A stretch of 64,000 nt of DNA, from NCBI RefSeq assembly GCF_033095945.1, contig NZ_AP026800.1, forward strand, positions 1,302,001-1,366,000, in the 5' to 3' direction. This DNA is from Bombiscardovia apis. Lineage in GTDB: Bacteria; Actinomycetota; Actinomycetes; Actinomycetales; Bifidobacteriaceae. A program made the position numbers and the translations under genes. The notes below the pieces were generated by a model. The model saw nothing but the letters and a program-made list of their open reading frames with translations, made no database searches and had not been told where the DNA came from. This document shows, one piece after another, positions 1 to 9,653 of the stretch. Numbering within the stretch: position 1 is the stretch's first letter; every line of letters starts with the position of its first letter.

Positions 1-824
1 ACCTTCTTCAAGCGCTCCTCGAAATCGCCGCGGTAGCGAGAACCAGCTACCATAGAACCCAAGTCGAGCGAATAGACCTGCTTGTCTTTCAGGGTCTCAG
101 GCACATCTCCCGCATGAATCTTTTCAGCCAAGCCTTCGACGACGGCAGTCTTGCCAACGCCAGGCTCGCCGATGAGAACGGGGTTGTTCTTGGTGCGCCT
201 TGAAAGCACTACCATAACTCGCTCGATCTCTTTAGAACGCCCGATAACAGGGTCGAGCTTACCTTCGGCAGCTTCCTTCGTAAGATTGCGGCCGAACTGG
301 TCGAGAATAGCGGAACCGGTCTGACTCTGCTTGCTCTGTACGCCGCCCGCATTGGCTAAATCACCTTTGCCATCTTCTGAACCCTCGTGATTGCCGCGAA
401 TCATATCGATAGTGGCAGTCCTGAGTTCACCCAAATCCACACCCATCTTAATGAGCACCTGCGTGCCCACGCCCTCGCCCTCACGAATGAGACCTAAGAG
501 AATGTGCTCAGTGCCAATATACGAGTGCCCCAGCTGCAAGGCCTCACGTAAGGAAAGCTCAAGCACCTGCTTGGCATGAGGAGTGAAGGGAATGTGCCCC
601 GTTGGAGCTGCATTACCCTTACCAATCATCTCCTCAACCTGCTTGCGCGTGGCATCGAGTTCGACACCCTTGGCTGCAAGAGCCTTAGCCGCTACCCCAT
701 CACCTTCACGAATCAGGCCAAGCAGGAGATGCTCGGTACCGATATAGTTGTGCTGAAGGGCTCGGGCCTCTTCCTGCGCCAGCACGATAACGCGCCGCGC
801 ACGGTCAGTAAACCGCTCAAACAT
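1..824 (-). CDS. clpC: ATP-dependent Clp protease ATP-binding subunit ClpC, N-terminal part (runs off the window)
   Basis: Only the first 274 codons are inside the window; the gene continues past base 1. Two Clp_N repeats are visible (about residues 4-41 and 80-117), each with the motif YIGTEH followed by LLGLIREG. The first AAA+ domain begins near residue 190 and its Walker A is GEPGVGKT (219-226). ClpC is the cytoplasmic AAA+ unfoldase that feeds substrates to ClpP. The start [11 protein letters not shown] is the family's usual one and follows a GGAAGGA ribosome binding site. A TTGCG-N7-CGCAA dyad lies upstream at 897-913. In bifidobacteria clpC is known to be under stress control (ClgR), but I could not match a ClgR box exactly. 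Confidence 0.96.
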   Translation of the reverse strand, partial: MFERFTDRARRVIVLAQEEARALQHNYIGTEHLLLGLIREGDGVAAKALAAKGVELDATRKQVEEMIGKGNAAPTGHIPFTPHAKQVLELSLREALQLGHSYIGTEHILLGLIREGEGVGTQVLIKMGVDLGELRTATIDMIRGNHEGSEDGKGDLANAGGVQSKQSQTGSAILDQFGRNLTKEAAEGKLDPVIGRSKEIERVMVVLSRRTKNNPVLIGEPGVGKTAVVEGLAEKIHAGDVPETLKDKQVYSLDLGSMVAGSRYRGDFEERLKK

Positions 825-896
825 ATATGTCCTTCCCTATAAAACTGCTACTAACTCTACCGATTTAAGTTGACGAATATTCACCGAAAACAGCTA

Positions 897-913
897 TTGC
901 GCTCTTAACGCAA
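897..913. promoter_or_regulatory. Inverted repeat TTGCG-N7-CGCAA upstream of clpC
   Basis: Perfect 5-bp arms (897-901 and 909-913) with a 7-nt spacer, about 73 bp upstream of the clpC start and just after the stop of the DUF3027 gene. It has no T tract, so an operator is more likely than a terminator. The half-sites are oriented GCG...CGC, unlike the CGC...GCG of the corynebacterial ClgR box. Function is inferred from position only. Confidence 0.35.
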
Positions 914-915
914 AT

Positions 916-1953
916 TCAGCGGTCTTTTCGGATACTGCGGGTTCTACGCCGTGTGCGTAGGGGTTGACTCTCTTGCGATACCGGATCACTGCTCTCATTC
1001 GTAATCTGTTCTATGAGTTCCACCCCCGGTACCTCTTCTCGGGCACTCTGTTGAACCACGTCGATATGCAAGTCGTCGAAAGCGGGCTTGGACTGCACCC
1101 ACAAGTTACTCAGTTGAGGCGGTTCAATTTCGGAATGCTCACCGCAGCCATGGTCAAGGGAGACAACACGACCATCGTCTGGACTCCAGCGGTTGGCACA
1201 CACGGCAAACATTGTGCCCAACTCGCCTTGGAGAGGAATCATAAAGCCGCAGCTTTCACATGTTTTACCGTCCGCAGTACGGGTAGAGAGAGACTTAGGC
1301 CCGTGCTGGCCTTCATACCAGCGCTTGGCTGTCTCTGCCCTACCGAGCGGGCTCAGCACGTGACGCCGACTGAGAGCATATTCTTCTACCGTTGACTCGA
1401 GGTCATCTTGAGAAGTGTGAATCCAAGCATCGTCGGCTTCCGAGTTGTTCTCAGCTTCATCTGCTTGACTTTGGTCCGCCAGCTTGAATATAGCCCCGTC
1501 TTGGTTTTCTGGGGATTCATCGCTGCTGCCTGACGCTTCAGAATCTTCTCGACTGACGTTCGTTTCCAGCACCTTGTCAGTCGATTCTGGACTCCTATAG
1601 CCCACTTCCAAGCGAGAATCGTCTGATTCAGTGCCCATGGCATCGGTGACGGACAAATCAGAGGGCAGCAAGCGATCTTTCCACGACACCCACTTGGGTG
1701 GCAAGAGCGAATCAGATCCCGGAATGAGCGATGATTCGTCGACCGTCCATCGATTCTCTTGCGTGTCATGGAAGAGCGTAACTGACCAGAGCCAGCCCTC
1801 GTAACCTTTAATTTTAGAGGCAAAGCGGAACTCACTGACCGAGCCTTCCAACGGACTCTGACCTAGGAACTCGCCCACTTCGCTGGGTTCTGAGGCTACA
1901 GACAGGGCAACCTGCCGGGCCAGTTCCTCGGGTGTTAGCTGTTCTTGGGGCAT
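916..1953 (-). CDS. DUF3027 family protein
   Basis: A 345-residue soluble protein resembling the actinobacterial DUF3027 family. The N-terminal part (about 1-115) carries the motif GYEGWLWSVTLFHD. The middle (about 115-190) is acidic, Ser/Glu-rich and probably disordered. The C-terminal part contains a CESCGFMIP motif and a DHGCGEHSE motif; their Cys and His residues could bind a metal. It ends in an Arg-rich tail (RTRRRTRSIRKDR). The family has no established function. In many actinobacteria it sits beside a cold-shock-domain gene, as here (next gene upstream), which hints at an RNA-linked role, but that is inference. Confidence 0.85.
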   Translation of the reverse strand: MPQEQLTPEELARQVALSVASEPSEVGEFLGQSPLEGSVSEFRFASKIKGYEGWLWSVTLFHDTQENRWTVDESSLIPGSDSLLPPKWVSWKDRLLPSDLSVTDAMGTESDDSRLEVGYRSPESTDKVLETNVSREDSEASGSSDESPENQDGAIFKLADQSQADEAENNSEADDAWIHTSQDDLESTVEEYALSRRHVLSPLGRAETAKRWYEGQHGPKSLSTRTADGKTCESCGFMIPLQGELGTMFAVCANRWSPDDGRVVSLDHGCGEHSEIEPPQLSNLWVQSKPAFDDLHIDVVQQSAREEVPGVELIEQITNESSDPVSQESQPLRTRRRTRSIRKDR

Positions 1954-2045
1954 TACCTCACCTTAACATCTTGGCCCTGCTTATAGCTTATAGGGCACAT
2001 ATTCATCGTCTACTAGTGCTTTTACACCGAATAAAACTCGGAACT

Positions 2046-2432
2046 CTACTGCACGTCAAAGTCGTCTGCCACAGCTCTCAGTAGCGTTGCAAGTTTGCTG
2101 GCATCCGAATCGGAAGGATAGCGATGCCGACGCAGGTGGCCTCCCGCCGAGTCAAGAAGCTTAATCAGGTCTTCAACGATGGCTGCCATATCATCGGGTT
2201 CAGGCCGCGTAGCTTTCACAATGGAAGGCGCTGGGCCCACGAGTTGCACATCTAAAGCTTGAGGCCCCTTACGCCCGGCTGCAACTGAAAACTCAACCTT
2301 GCTACCCTTGCGCAGGGTCGAGGCTCCAGCAGGCAGCGCAGATGCAGGCAGGAACACATCCTCCCCATCATCACTGGTGATGAAACCGAAGCCACGATTC
2401 GCATCGAACCAACGCACTTTTCCGCTAGGCAT
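2046..2432 (-). CDS. Cold-shock-domain protein with C-terminal extension
   Basis: 128 residues. Residues 1-66 form a cold-shock OB-fold that binds single-stranded RNA or DNA: RNP1 is RGFGFITSDD. RNP2 reads VFLPASAL instead of the usual VFVHFSAI, so the conserved His is replaced by Pro. A C-terminal extension of about 60 residues (AIVEDLIKLLDSAGGHLRRH and onward) is absent from the short CspA type and looks helical. It precedes the DUF3027 gene on the same strand, a pairing seen in other actinobacteria. It is longer than the typical 67-70 residue Csp and differs from the second cold-shock gene at 8504-8710. Confidence 0.9.
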   Translation of the reverse strand: MPSGKVRWFDANRGFGFITSDDGEDVFLPASALPAGASTLRKGSKVEFSVAAGRKGPQALDVQLVGPAPSIVKATRPEPDDMAAIVEDLIKLLDSAGGHLRRHRYPSDSDASKLATLLRAVADDFDVQ

Positions 2433-2624
2433 GATAACACTCCCTCATCTGCACCTACTATTGTTGGGTAGGCTCAGGCCCACCCAATTCATTCACTTAT
2501 AACAGTCTATCCCAAGCCAGTACCCTGACAGATGAAGGCCTTGCGACTTTTAGACTATTGGCGCACATTAAGGCTCGGTAGAGGACATCTACCTCTGCCT
2601 CTAGCTTATATACCAACTTCATCA

Positions 2625-2663
2625 GCTTAAACCAGCAAAGCGCTATGTTCACTGGTTTAAAGC
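2625..2663 (-). terminator. Stem-loop downstream of the histidine kinase gene
   Basis: The arms TTAAACCAG (2627-2635) and CTGGTTTAA (2652-2660) pair perfectly around a 16-nt loop, just past the stop of the kinase gene on the minus strand. There is no clear U tract, so this is a probable rather than certain terminator. The rest of 2433-2670 shows nothing I recognise. Confidence 0.5.
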
Positions 2664-2670
2664 CCTTTGG

Positions 2671-4515
2671 CTACTCATTTCCTGTTTGGGCGCTCGGCTG
2701 ATTGGGATGGCCTTGGGGAATAACAACCGTGAACGTGAGTCCATTGCCTTCCGTTTCGCTGGCGCAAATCAAGCCGTGGTGGGCTTTCACAATCGACTGC
2801 ACAATCGCTAGCCCCAGACCCGTGCCGCCCTTCTCGCGAGCGCGGGAAGGATCAGCTGTATAGAAACGCTCAAATAAACGCTGGAGTGCCTCTGGCTGAG
2901 CTCCTGGACCATGGTCCACGAACTGCATCACCACAAAGTCTTGCGGAGCCTCCCCCGGTTCCCCGACCCGCTTTTTGACTGGCACAGCCTTAGTTTGCGC
3001 CTCCCGAATGAAGGTGTCTAAGGAAGCCCGAGTAGAAGGCATGGCAGCCAAACGATTGGGATCGAATGGTGCCTGTACCACTCCCAGACCTATTTGAACG
3101 GGAGTGTCAGCAGGCGTATAGCGATGGATATTGCCAACTATATTGGTCACTACCTGGCGCAAGCGGGTCGGGTCGGCCACCATCTCAATCAAGGGCCAGG
3201 ATGCGTCTTCAAAGGTGAAACTGCTGGAGAGTTCCTGCCCCTTCTTGGCAACCGGAAGACTCAAGAGGGCGCGTTTGATTGCCCGCTCTGGGTCGAGAGC
3301 ATGCAAGTCGTCGACCGCATCATTGACAAGCGTTGTCACATCCACATCGAGGGTGGTGTTGATGCCCCGACCCTCGTCAAGCCTAGCCAGAGACAGTAAG
3401 TCTTCTACTAAATCGGTCATACGAGCACTTGACGATTCGATGTGGGCAATGGATTCGTCAGCGCGCTCCAACGCACCAGGATAGCTGCGCTGCATACGAT
3501 AAAGCTCAGCATAGCCGTGGATTGCAGCCAAAGGCGTGCGCAACTCATGACTGGCATCAGAGACGAACTGCTTCATCTTACGCGTAGTCTCTTCTTGCTC
3601 ATGGAAGCTGCGTTCAATGCGCGAAAGCATCAAGTTCAAAGAGGCAGCCAAAGAACCCACTTCGGTGTTAACTGGAGCCGTGGGAATACGCCGTGAAAGA
3701 TCGCCGGCAGCAATCTTGGCTGCAGTCTTTTCGATGCGTTTTAAGGGCGCCAAGGTACTTTGAATCAGCAGGGCCGCTATTACTGCACCAAGCAAAACGA
3801 TAAGAATACCAACTACCCAACAGTACTGAGTGAGAGCATGAATAGTGTCCATCTGATCACTGAGCGACAGGCCCATAAACAACACACCCGAAGTGCTGCT
3901 CTGCCCATCAGACGAGGTCATACTCCACTGCATTGCCACAACTCTCCAAGGCGCCTGCGCTCGACTCTGTGTATCCCGATCAGCCTTAGAGCTTTTCGGC
4001 ATACTCACCTGCGACGAGGTGGTGAAAGGCACGCCGAGTTCAATATCGGCGTTCTGCCCGTTAGCAGGCAAACTGGGAACAGATAAAACGCCATTGACAG
4101 TAGCAGGGGTCAAATTCTGACTGATAATGCGCATTTTAGAATCACGCACCTGCAGAAAGTAATCAGTAGGGCCTAAACCACGTTGGTTGAGGTCCTCCTG
4201 GCTGAGCAGCGTAGCGTTACGGATACCTAGCTTGGCCTGACGAATCAGTTGCGTATCAGTTTTTTGTTGGAGGTAGGTTCCTGCCATCTGACGAATCGCC
4301 AACGAAATGCCCAACGTTCCAATGATCAGCAAAACCAGCATGCAAGAGATAAGTTTAGTGGTCAGTGGAATGGTATCAAAAACACCCAGCCTTTGGCGTT
4401 GGGCCACCTGAGCGCCTTGATACATAAAGGGATTGGAACCCTGAGCTGGTTGTTGACTCTGTTGGCCCGAATCGCTGCTAAGTGCCGCAGCTGGCTGTCC
4501 TTGTGGAGAACTCAT
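2671..4515 (-). CDS. Sensor histidine kinase (HAMP, HisKA, HATPase)
   Basis: 614 residues. A Gln/Ser-rich cytoplasmic N-terminus is followed by TM1 (about 53-74), an extracytoplasmic sensor region (about 75-228) and TM2 (about 231-252). Then come a HAMP domain (about 253-306), HisKA with SHELRTPL (phospho-acceptor His323) and a HATPase_c domain with N box (453-468), G1 DHGPG (534-538) and G2 GGTGLGLA (563-570). About 50 residues between the N and G1 boxes look like an insertion. The start overlaps the stop of the response regulator gene by 4 bp, so the two are translationally coupled. The signal sensed is unknown. The layout resembles actinobacterial TcrY/MprB-type kinases. Confidence 0.93.
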   Translation of the reverse strand: MSSPQGQPAAALSSDSGQQSQQPAQGSNPFMYQGAQVAQRQRLGVFDTIPLTTKLISCMLVLLIIGTLGISLAIRQMAGTYLQQKTDTQLIRQAKLGIRNATLLSQEDLNQRGLGPTDYFLQVRDSKMRIISQNLTPATVNGVLSVPSLPANGQNADIELGVPFTTSSQVSMPKSSKADRDTQSRAQAPWRVVAMQWSMTSSDGQSSTSGVLFMGLSLSDQMDTIHALTQYCWVVGILIVLLGAVIAALLIQSTLAPLKRIEKTAAKIAAGDLSRRIPTAPVNTEVGSLAASLNLMLSRIERSFHEQEETTRKMKQFVSDASHELRTPLAAIHGYAELYRMQRSYPGALERADESIAHIESSSARMTDLVEDLLSLARLDEGRGINTTLDVDVTTLVNDAVDDLHALDPERAIKRALLSLPVAKKGQELSSSFTFEDASWPLIEMVADPTRLRQVVTNIVGNIHRYTPADTPVQIGLGVVQAPFDPNRLAAMPSTRASLDTFIREAQTKAVPVKKRVGEPGEAPQDFVVMQFVDHGPGAQPEALQRLFERFYTADPSRAREKGGTGLGLAIVQSIVKAHHGLICASETEGNGLTFTVVIPQGHPNQPSAQTGNE

Positions 4516-5258
4516 TGATCGTCCGCAACACTCTTAGGGCCGCGAATCATATAGCCAATACCTCGCTTGGTTTGAATTAGAGGTTCCACCTTGTGGGATT
4601 CGCCGTCTTCATCGGTGACGGTAACACCATCAACTTTTTTGCGCAAATAGGAAATGTATGACTCAACGATAGCGGCATCCCCGCCCCAGTCGTACTGCCA
4701 CACATGGTCGAGAATCTGCGCTTTGGACAATACCCGGCCCTCGTTATCCATGAGATAACGCAGAAGTTTGTATTCAGTAGGGCTCAGGTCGATGGGTTGA
4801 CCAGCGCGGGTCACATCGTGCGAATCCTCGTTAATGTTCAAATCACCAACGCTAATGACGGGATTGTCTTCCATCTGCTCGTGTGTACGGCGCAAAATAG
4901 CGCGAATTCGGGCCACCACTTCTTCCAAGCTGAAGGGTTTAGTCACGTAGTCATCCCCGCCGACAGTAAGGCCCATAATTTTGTCTTGGGTGTCGTCGCG
5001 GGCCGTCAAAAACAGCACGGGAGCAACAACTCCGGCCTGGCGAATCCTACTGGTCACCGTAAAACCGTCAATGTCTGGCAGCATGACATCTAAGACTATG
5101 AGGTCTGGCTGAGTTTGTTCAATGACCTCAATCGCTTCCGATCCCGAGGCAGCAGTAGCCACCTCAAAACCGGCAAAGTGGAGGGATGCCACCAACAAAT
5201 CGCGGATGGAGGGCTCGTCGTCAACTACGACGATAGATGCTTCAATCGGCTTACTCAT
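4512..5258 (-). CDS. OmpR/PhoB-family response regulator
   Basis: 248 residues from ATG 5258. The receiver domain has the acidic pair Asp13/Asp14, phospho-acceptor Asp57 (LIVLDVMLP) and Lys107 (VTKPF). The C-terminal half is a winged-helix DNA-binding domain (SPTEYKLLRYL, GRVLSKAQILDHVW, VESYISYLRKK, RGIGYMIRG). The reading frame is open further upstream to 5324, but the start MSKPIEASIVVVDDE fits the family and lies 5 bp after the stop of the upstream membrane-protein gene. Regulator, kinase and membrane protein therefore form one operon. Confidence 0.94.
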   Translation of the reverse strand: MSKPIEASIVVVDDEPSIRDLLVASLHFAGFEVATAASGSEAIEVIEQTQPDLIVLDVMLPDIDGFTVTSRIRQAGVVAPVLFLTARDDTQDKIMGLTVGGDDYVTKPFSLEEVVARIRAILRRTHEQMEDNPVISVGDLNINEDSHDVTRAGQPIDLSPTEYKLLRYLMDNEGRVLSKAQILDHVWQYDWGGDAAIVESYISYLRKKVDGVTVTDEDGESHKVEPLIQTKRGIGYMIRGPKSVADDQ

Positions 5259-5262
5259 GTCT

Positions 5263-5994
5263 CTAGGATGCCGCCTCTGTCTGAATATTTCCTGAATGTT
5301 TACTGTGACGTTGGTGAGCGCCACGTTTCCTTTGCCTGAGCCAGTATGTCAGAGCACCCAAAACCACCAGCAATATTGCGAAGATTGCAACAATCCCGTA
5401 GGAGATATATGTCCGTCTATCGGCCTGCTCCTTGCTTTTACTTACTTGCTCCATTAGAGCTTGAGCAGAGCCTACCCAATCGGGGTTGTCCTTACCAGAA
5501 ATAGGGTCAAGGGCAGCATTGGAGAGGTCATCTACCGTGGACTGTTGCTTGAGCCAGGAGTCAGAATTGGCCGAGACTGCGACCACAAGATTACCGTCTT
5601 TAGAAGCCACAGCCAGCAAGAGCGTGTTCTCCTTGGGCTTGGAAGATTCTAAGACCTGACTGGCCCAGGTATCGGGGTTGGTGCCTTGGTAAAATGTTGG
5701 TAAATAGAGCAAGCGCACATGCACCCCGGTAGTTTGCTCCGTCTGGGCAATAGCATCCGAAACTGCTCCTACATTAGAGCCCAGTAAATTCTGCGTGTCG
5801 GTAATCTGATCGCTTAACATGCCCACAGAACCCTGGCTGCTGGTGAGATCAGACGAGGGGCTGGCAGCATCTGCACGGGCCGAATCAGCCGGCACTAAGA
5901 GCAATAGTAAAAGGCAGAGGGCACTTACCAGGGCTAATACAGAAGCAACCCTGCCTGTTCCACTTTTTATTGTCAAGCAATCGCCGTTATCCAC
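5263..5994 (-). CDS. Exported, membrane-anchored TPM-domain-like protein
   Basis: From the chosen GTG (5994) the protein is 243 residues: a signal peptide (hydrophobic VASVLALVSALCLLLLLLV, then ADSARADA), an extracytoplasmic domain, a TM segment near the C-terminus (YGIVAIFAILLVVLGALTYW) and a basic cytoplasmic tail. The domain resembles the TPM/YgcG fold (GVHVRLLYLPTFYQG, ENTLLLAVASKDGNLVVAVS). The GTG is preceded by AAAGGG. The frame stays open to ATG 6063 and ATG 6156, but those starts would add a long tail before the signal peptide and overlap the divergent WXG100 promoter. It is the first gene of an operon with the response regulator and kinase, so it may belong to their sensory system. 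Confidence 0.75.
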   Translation of the reverse strand: MDNGDCLTIKSGTGRVASVLALVSALCLLLLLLVPADSARADAASPSSDLTSSQGSVGMLSDQITDTQNLLGSNVGAVSDAIAQTEQTTGVHVRLLYLPTFYQGTNPDTWASQVLESSKPKENTLLLAVASKDGNLVVAVSANSDSWLKQQSTVDDLSNAALDPISGKDNPDWVGSAQALMEQVSKSKEQADRRTYISYGIVAIFAILLVVLGALTYWLRQRKRGAHQRHSKHSGNIQTEAAS

Positions 5995-6027
5995 ATTGCC
6001 CTTTCTGAGGCCACATTCGACCACATT
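5991..6027. promoter_or_regulatory. Repeated CCACATT motif between the TPM-like gene and the WXG100 gene
   Basis: CCACATT occurs three times in one orientation at 5991-5997, 6011-6017 and 6021-6027, with spacings of 20 and 10 bp (whole helical turns). The 6011-6026 segment reads CCACATTCGACCACAT. A close match is found twice in front of the WXG-like gene at 15852. The last unit overlaps a -35-like TTGACT (6026-6031). It is probably an operator or activator site shared by the two loci; the protein that binds is unknown. Confidence 0.5.
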
Positions 6028-6141
6028 GACTCTACAACTATGCTCAGCATCTGTTCGCGTCATAAGCTCCACTGTAGCGACTGGCCAAAACAGCTGGCCG
6101 CCACAAGAAACACCCAAATCGGGTCTTATTAAGGAGGGCTT

Positions 6142-6435
6142 ATGCCTCAGTATCAAGTTGATTCAGAACGAATCCAATCAGCCAGCGGTGCTGTCTCGAA
6201 TTCCATCTCTTCAATTCGCCAAGCAGTCAACGGCATGTTTGCTAATTTAACCAATCTGCAGTCAGTGTGGAGGGGCGGCGCGGCTACGCAATTCAACGGT
6301 GTAGCTGACCAGTGGCGCGGCGCCCAACAACAGATGGAGCAGGCCTTGGAAGGCATGCAAAACGCCCTGACTCAAGCTTCAAACGTGTACTCAGATGCAG
6401 AAGCTCAGGCCACCCGACTGTTCGCCAGCTCCTAA
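6142..6435 (+). CDS. WXG100 family protein (ESX/type VII secretion substrate-like)
   Basis: 97 residues, the typical family length, with the central W-R-G motif at 43-45 (SVWRGGAATQF) between two predicted helices that should form a hairpin. Such proteins usually dimerise and leave the cell through type VII (ESX) systems; no EccC/EssC-type ATPase gene is in this window. The start follows a strong AAGGAGGG site. The gene is single and divergent from the TPM-like gene, with CCACATT repeats upstream. A second WXG-like gene at 15852-16145 has related upstream repeats. Confidence 0.93.
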   Translation: MPQYQVDSERIQSASGAVSNSISSIRQAVNGMFANLTNLQSVWRGGAATQFNGVADQWRGAQQQMEQALEGMQNALTQASNVYSDAEAQATRLFASS

Positions 6436-6536
6436 GAGTACAGGTGCCAATTATGGAGAGTCCAATCACCCCATTCACCATCTGGCTTTCAGCTCGAAGC
6501 AAACCGCCTTAGTGTGCGCCCGGTCCGTAATATATG

Positions 6537-6599
6537 ATTCGGCCGGATGCTCCCCGGCTGTACGCTGCATGCGCACGAGCGGAAAGCATCCGGCCGAAT
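6537..6599. terminator. Long inverted repeat between convergent WXG100 and groL genes
   Basis: Fifteen-base perfect arms (6537-6551 and 6585-6599, core CGGCCGGATGC) enclose a 33-nt loop that may fold further (CGCT/AGCG). Lying between two convergent genes, it can serve as a terminator in both directions. The flanks are A/T-rich but without long T runs, and the loop is large for a simple intrinsic terminator. Confidence 0.6.
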
Positions 6600-6628
6600 A
6601 TCTATAGCCGTTTAATCGTTATGAACGA

Positions 6629-8275
<1,647 letters not shown>

Positions 8276-8317
8276 TCACTCTTAGCACAGGAGCCTAGTC
8301 AGCCGTCAGCTGCCGAC

Positions 8318-8344
8318 TTATCACTCTCGAACCTCGAGTGCTAA
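8318..8344. promoter_or_regulatory. CIRCE element 1 (HrcA operator) upstream of groL
   Basis: TTATCACTC-N9-GAGTGCTAA (8318-8326, 8336-8344) differs from the consensus TTAGCACTC-N9-GAGTGCTAA by one base. It lies 76 bp upstream of the groL start. It is followed after exactly 9 bp by a second CIRCE, so four half-sites are evenly spaced. Confidence 0.88.
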
Positions 8345-8350
8345 TGTACG

Positions 8351-8380
8351 AGATTAGCACTCTAAGCCTCCGAGTGCCAA
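8351..8380 (-). promoter_or_regulatory. Predicted groL promoter
   Basis: TTGGCA-N18-TAATCT on the minus strand, embedded in CIRCE 2. The -35 is one base and the -10 two bases from the sigma-70 consensus. Prediction only; it would give a leader of roughly 100 nt containing CIRCE 1. Confidence 0.45.
8354..8380. promoter_or_regulatory. CIRCE element 2 (HrcA operator) overlapping the groL promoter
   Basis: TTAGCACTC-N9-GAGTGCCAA (8354-8362, 8372-8380) has one mismatch to the consensus. On the minus strand the outer arm contains a -35-like TTGGCA (8380-8375) and the inner edge a -10-like TAATCT (8356-8351), 18 bp apart. HrcA bound here would therefore cover the promoter. Confidence 0.88.
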
Positions 8381-8442
8381 CCTGCAACACTACGAATATG
8401 CTCGAGGCTTGAAAAACGTAATCGGGTCTACTCGCGGATACG

Positions 8443-8474
8443 AAAAAGGGACCCCGGTCGTACCGGAATCCCTC
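8443..8474 (-). terminator. Intrinsic terminator of the cold-shock gene
   Basis: On the minus strand a GGGA..CCGGT / ACCGG..TCCC hairpin is followed directly by TTTTT, a classical intrinsic terminator about 30 bp past the stop of the cold-shock gene. It also insulates the groL promoter region. Confidence 0.88.
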
Positions 8475-8503
8475 TTAAAAGTGCAATAAAAGCTTGCTAC
8501 AAA

Positions 8504-8710
8504 TCAGACGGCGCGGGCAGAAGTTGCCTGCAGCCCCTTTGCGCTACGCTCTACTTCGTACTCAACCTTGTCGCCCTCATGAAGAAGCTTGTGATTGTCA
8601 TTCGAATCAATTGCAGAATAATGGACGAAAATTTCCTCGCTGCCATCATCTGGGGTAATGAAACCATAACCCTTTTGATCGCTGAAGAATTTCACAGTTC
8701 CTTGTGCCAT
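8504..8710 (-). CDS. Cold-shock protein, CspA type
   Basis: 68 residues, the standard short Csp length, from ATG 8710 (MAQGTVKFFSDQKGYGFIT). RNP1 is KGYGFITPDD and RNP2 is IFVHYSAI, both intact. It binds single-stranded nucleic acid and is expected to act as an RNA chaperone. The frame is open to 8764, but ATG 8710 has an AAGGAAG ribosome binding site and gives the family's length. A single-gene unit with its own terminator. Confidence 0.95.
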   Translation of the reverse strand: MAQGTVKFFSDQKGYGFITPDDGSEEIFVHYSAIDSNDNHKLLHEGDKVEYEVERSAKGLQATSARAV

Positions 8711-8859
8711 AACTAACTTCCTTAATATCAAACGCCGTGTCACGGCAGATATGAAACTGACCACATCTACCAGGTCGGCACTTTCATTTTAGACTAAGGG
8801 CTGGAAGAAACGCCGAGGCCCTCAGCCTTTACACTCTTTCAGCACCAAGTCCAATGAAA

Positions 8860-9489
8860 CTAATTCAGCAAAACTGCGACAATTCCAGTTCCAGCATCAG
8901 CACTTTGCTCAACACTGGCAATGCCTAAAGTCTTAGCAACCTCTTCAGCGGTAACTTTGTCACTCTCGCTCTGATACCAGACCACACTCGCCTGTGGCAA
9001 TTGCCCCGCTGGATTTGCTGCAGTCACGTTGGTATACCCAGCACTTTCCAAAACCTGCTTCTTACTAGCTGCGTAACCTGCAGTGGAAGTACCGTTCACA
9101 ACCTTGACAGCTGCAGCCTTGTTGGCAGCCGGTGCTGGAGCAGCCTGCTCGCTTTCGCCAGCTGAAGTTGAAGGCTGAGCAGTCTGGGACTCTTTGGGCT
9201 TACTTGAGTCTGTATTGTTACTTGTAGAAGACTTCTGATGAGCTGTCTGCTGCTGACTCGCCTGCGAAGTGCTCGTCTGCGAATGCTGCCAAGGCAATTT
9301 ACTACCAGATAAGACAGTCCAAGCGCCAATACCGCACAAAATAGCCAGAATGATAATAGCGACAAAAGGCACGGTGCGAACGGCAAGCGAGCGCGGACCA
9401 CGGTGAACACCAACTGGTCCTTCCGGCGGATCATCAAACGCGTCCGGCGTATACGGCTGGTAGCCGTTCTCGTCTCGATTGCTTGCCAT
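8860..9489 (-). CDS. Membrane-anchored LytR_C domain protein
   Basis: 209 residues. A cytoplasmic N-terminus of about 36 residues precedes one TM segment (VPFVAIIILAILCGIGAWTVL). A Ser/Thr/Gln-rich linker (about 65-125) follows, then a LytR C-terminal domain (VKVVNGTSTAGYAASKKQVL to the end). The domain often follows LCP phosphotransferase domains but here stands alone, so the protein is not itself predicted to have LCP activity. It probably acts in the cell envelope. The AAGG ribosome binding site supports the start. Divergent from ung. Confidence 0.85.
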   Translation of the reverse strand: MASNRDENGYQPYTPDAFDDPPEGPVGVHRGPRSLAVRTVPFVAIIILAILCGIGAWTVLSGSKLPWQHSQTSTSQASQQQTAHQKSSTSNNTDSSKPKESQTAQPSTSAGESEQAAPAPAANKAAAVKVVNGTSTAGYAASKKQVLESAGYTNVTAANPAGQLPQASVVWYQSESDKVTAEEVAKTLGIASVEQSADAGTGIVAVLLN

Positions 9490-9653
9490 AGATCAACCTT
9501 CCTCTGCCCTCTAGCCCGCTGCACGGCAAGTGAGCTCTCGCAATGTAAGCAATAGTGTAATCGTTAGCCAGGTCATGACGATACCTGCATACGAAATTTG
9601 CACGACTTATCAACTTTTCCTAATCCGTCAACATCGCATTATAGTTATATCGT

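Noticed and set aside
6028..6141. Search for a standard promoter for the WXG100 gene (TTGACT at 6026-6031).
   Set aside because: No -10 box at 16-18 bp from it; promoter left unassigned.
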